Positions 4,886 to 6,043 of a stretch of DNA of 6,043 nucleotides are shown one piece after another. Source of the stretch: an uncultured Faecalibacterium sp. (lineage in GTDB: Bacteria > Bacillota > Clostridia > Oscillospirales > Ruminococcaceae). The notes below the pieces were generated by a model. The model made no database searches. It had not been told where the DNA came from and saw only the letters and a list, made by a program, of their open reading frames with translations. Each line of letters opens with the position of its first letter. Positions within the stretch are counted from its first letter, which is position 1. Made by a program: the position numbers and the translations under genes. The stretch spans positions 1 to 6,043 of the forward strand of contig CAKSZF010000089.1 in NCBI GenBank assembly GCA_934525405.1, given 5' to 3'.

Positions 4886-6043
4886 ATGGCAAAAAAGCCG
4901 ATCAAGGTGACCGAGGTCGTCCTGCGTGATGCGCACCAGTCTTTGCTGGCTACCCGTATGACCATGGACGAGATGCGCCCCATCCTGCCCGAAATGGACA
5001 AGATCAACTACTTCTCCGTGGAGTGCTGGGGCGGCGCTACGTTCGACAGCTGCATCCGCTTCCTGGACGAGGATCCCTGGGAGCGTCTGCGCATCCTGCG
5101 CAAGGAGCTGCCGCACCAGAAGCTGCAGATGCTGTTCCGCGGCCAGAATATGCTGGGCTACCGTCCCTACGCAGATGACGCTGTGGAGTACTTTGTACAG
5201 AAGTCCGTTGCCAACGGCATCGACGTCATCCGCATCTTCGACGCACTGAACGACCCCCGCAACCTGCAGACTGCCATCAAGTCTGCCAACAAGGAGGGCG
5301 CTCATGTGCAGGGCTGCATCAGCTATACCCTGAGCCCTGTGCACAACAACGAGTACTTTGCAGCCTACGCCAAGACTTTGGAGGAGATGGGCGCAAACTC
5401 CATCTGCATCAAGGATATGGCCGGTCTGCTCACTCCCTATACCTGCTATGATCTGGTCAAGAAGCTGAAGGAGACCGTCAGCATCCCTGTGGATATCCAC
5501 AGCCACTACACCGCAGGTCTGGCTTCCATGTCCATTCTCAAGGGCATCGAGGCAGGTGCCGACATCGTCGATACCGCTATGAGCCCCCTGAGCCTTGGTA
5601 CCAGCCACATGCCCACCGAGAGCTTGGTGGCTGCCCTGCAGGGCACCGACTACGATACCGGTCTGGATCTGAAGCAGCTGAATGTCGTGCGCGCTTACTT
5701 TGCAAAGCTGCGCGAGAAGTACATCGCCAACGGCCAGATCAGCCCCAAGAGCCTGGGCGTGGACGCCAACACTCTGCTGTATCAGGTGCCGGGCGGCATG
5801 TTCTCCAACATGCTCAAGCAGCTGAAGGATGCCGGTAAGGAAGATAAGCTGGACGAAGTGCTGGCCGAGATCCCCCGCGTCCGTGAGGATGCAGGCTATC
5901 CTCCGCTGGTCACCCCCACCAGCCAGATCGTTGGCACGCAGGCCGTGTTCAACGTCATCATGGGCGAGCGCTACAAGATGGTCACCAAGGAGTTCAAGGG
6001 TCTGGTCCACGGCGACTACGGCAAAACTCCCGCTCCCATCAAG
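4886..6043 (+). CDS. oadA: Oxaloacetate decarboxylase alpha / pyruvate carboxylase B-type carboxyltransferase (5S-like), 3'-truncated
   Basis: The frame is open from ATG 4886 to the window edge: 386 residues, no stop. Members transfer a carboxyl group between biotin and pyruvate/oxaloacetate in the cytoplasm, using a divalent metal and a carboxylated lysine in a TIM barrel. Visible motifs are VVLRDAHQSLLATR (11-24) with metal-ligand Asp15, ECWGGATFD (46-54), FRGQNMLGYR (84-93), IRIFDALND (115-123), CIKDMAGLL (174-182) with the likely carboxylated Lys176, and HSH (205-207) with metal-ligand histidines. The conserved post-barrel domain follows (YQVPGGMFSNML 299-310, GYPPLVTPTSQIVG 337-350). Forms without a fused biotin domain have about 450-480 residues, so some 60-100 should lie to the right; because the carrier is a separate gene upstream, a fused biotin domain is not expected. 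The sequence does not separate OadA, PycB and transcarboxylase 5S roles, so the symbol is provisional. No residue at the recognisable active-site motifs is missing. Confidence 0.93.
   Translation, partial: MAKKPIKVTEVVLRDAHQSLLATRMTMDEMRPILPEMDKINYFSVECWGGATFDSCIRFLDEDPWERLRILRKELPHQKLQMLFRGQNMLGYRPYADDAVEYFVQKSVANGIDVIRIFDALNDPRNLQTAIKSANKEGAHVQGCISYTLSPVHNNEYFAAYAKTLEEMGANSICIKDMAGLLTPYTCYDLVKKLKETVSIPVDIHSHYTAGLASMSILKGIEAGADIVDTAMSPLSLGTSHMPTESLVAALQGTDYDTGLDLKQLNVVRAYFAKLREKYIANGQISPKSLGVDANTLLYQVPGGMFSNMLKQLKDAGKEDKLDEVLAEIPRVREDAGYPPLVTPTSQIVGTQAVFNVIMGERYKMVTKEFKGLVHGDYGKTPAPIK

Noticed and set aside
4459..5007. A 182-codon minus-strand open frame across the carrier gene and the start of oadA
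   Set aside because: It spans two well-supported plus-strand genes with their ribosome binding sites, and has low-complexity Gly/Ser composition expected of an antisense shadow.
4835..6010. A 391-codon open frame antisense to oadA
   Set aside because: It is a mirror of the biased codons of a well-conserved enzyme gene. It lacks any recognisable domain and would need to end inside the biotin carrier gene.

Overview
The window looks like chromosomal DNA from a moderately GC-rich anaerobic member of the Firmicutes. A Faecalibacterium/Subdoligranulum-like member of the Oscillospirales is my best guess. The reasons are strong AGGAGG-type ribosome binding sites, a perfect TATAAT -10 box, T-tailed intrinsic terminators, a membrane-domain GDPD protein typical of Gram-positives, and a soluble biotin-dependent carboxyltransferase set of the clostridial kind. 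The genus is inferred from style, not proven. No rRNA, tRNA, CRISPR array, insertion sequence or phage gene was seen.

Layout. (1) 1-663, plus strand: the C-terminal three quarters of elongation factor Ts (tsf), cut by the left edge. (2) 664-786: two intrinsic terminators, almost touching, one for tsf (plus) and one for the convergent gene (minus). (3) 787-2739, minus strand: a glycerophosphodiester phosphodiesterase with a large N-terminal multi-pass membrane domain; its frame is open to a TTG at 2826, but a TTG at 2739 with a ribosome binding site is the better start. (4) 2740-3123: a divergent intergenic region with a weak promoter candidate leftward, a good promoter rightward, and short inverted repeats just upstream of the latter. 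(5) 3124-6043, plus strand: a tightly spaced three-gene operon encoding a short, alanine-rich carboxyl-transferase protein related to methylmalonyl-CoA/propionyl-CoA carboxyltransferases, a biotin carrier protein with the EAMKM motif, and the carboxyltransferase of the oxaloacetate decarboxylase alpha / pyruvate carboxylase B family, cut by the right edge.

How the genes work together. The three operon genes supply an acyl-CoA-type carboxyltransferase, a biotin carrier and a keto-acid-type carboxyltransferase. That is the subunit set of the propionibacterial methylmalonyl-CoA:pyruvate transcarboxylase (12S, 1.3S, 5S), and also the soluble part of sodium-pumping decarboxylases. No biotin carboxylase, no membrane decarboxylase beta subunit and no small OadG-type anchor is seen, but the operon runs off the right edge. 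The acyl-CoA-type subunit is the odd member: it is short, about 24% alanine, and changed at glycine motifs that normally form the oxyanion holes, so its substrate and even its catalytic competence are open. This operon is the most interesting part of the window. The long reading frames opposite the real genes are compositional shadows and were left out.
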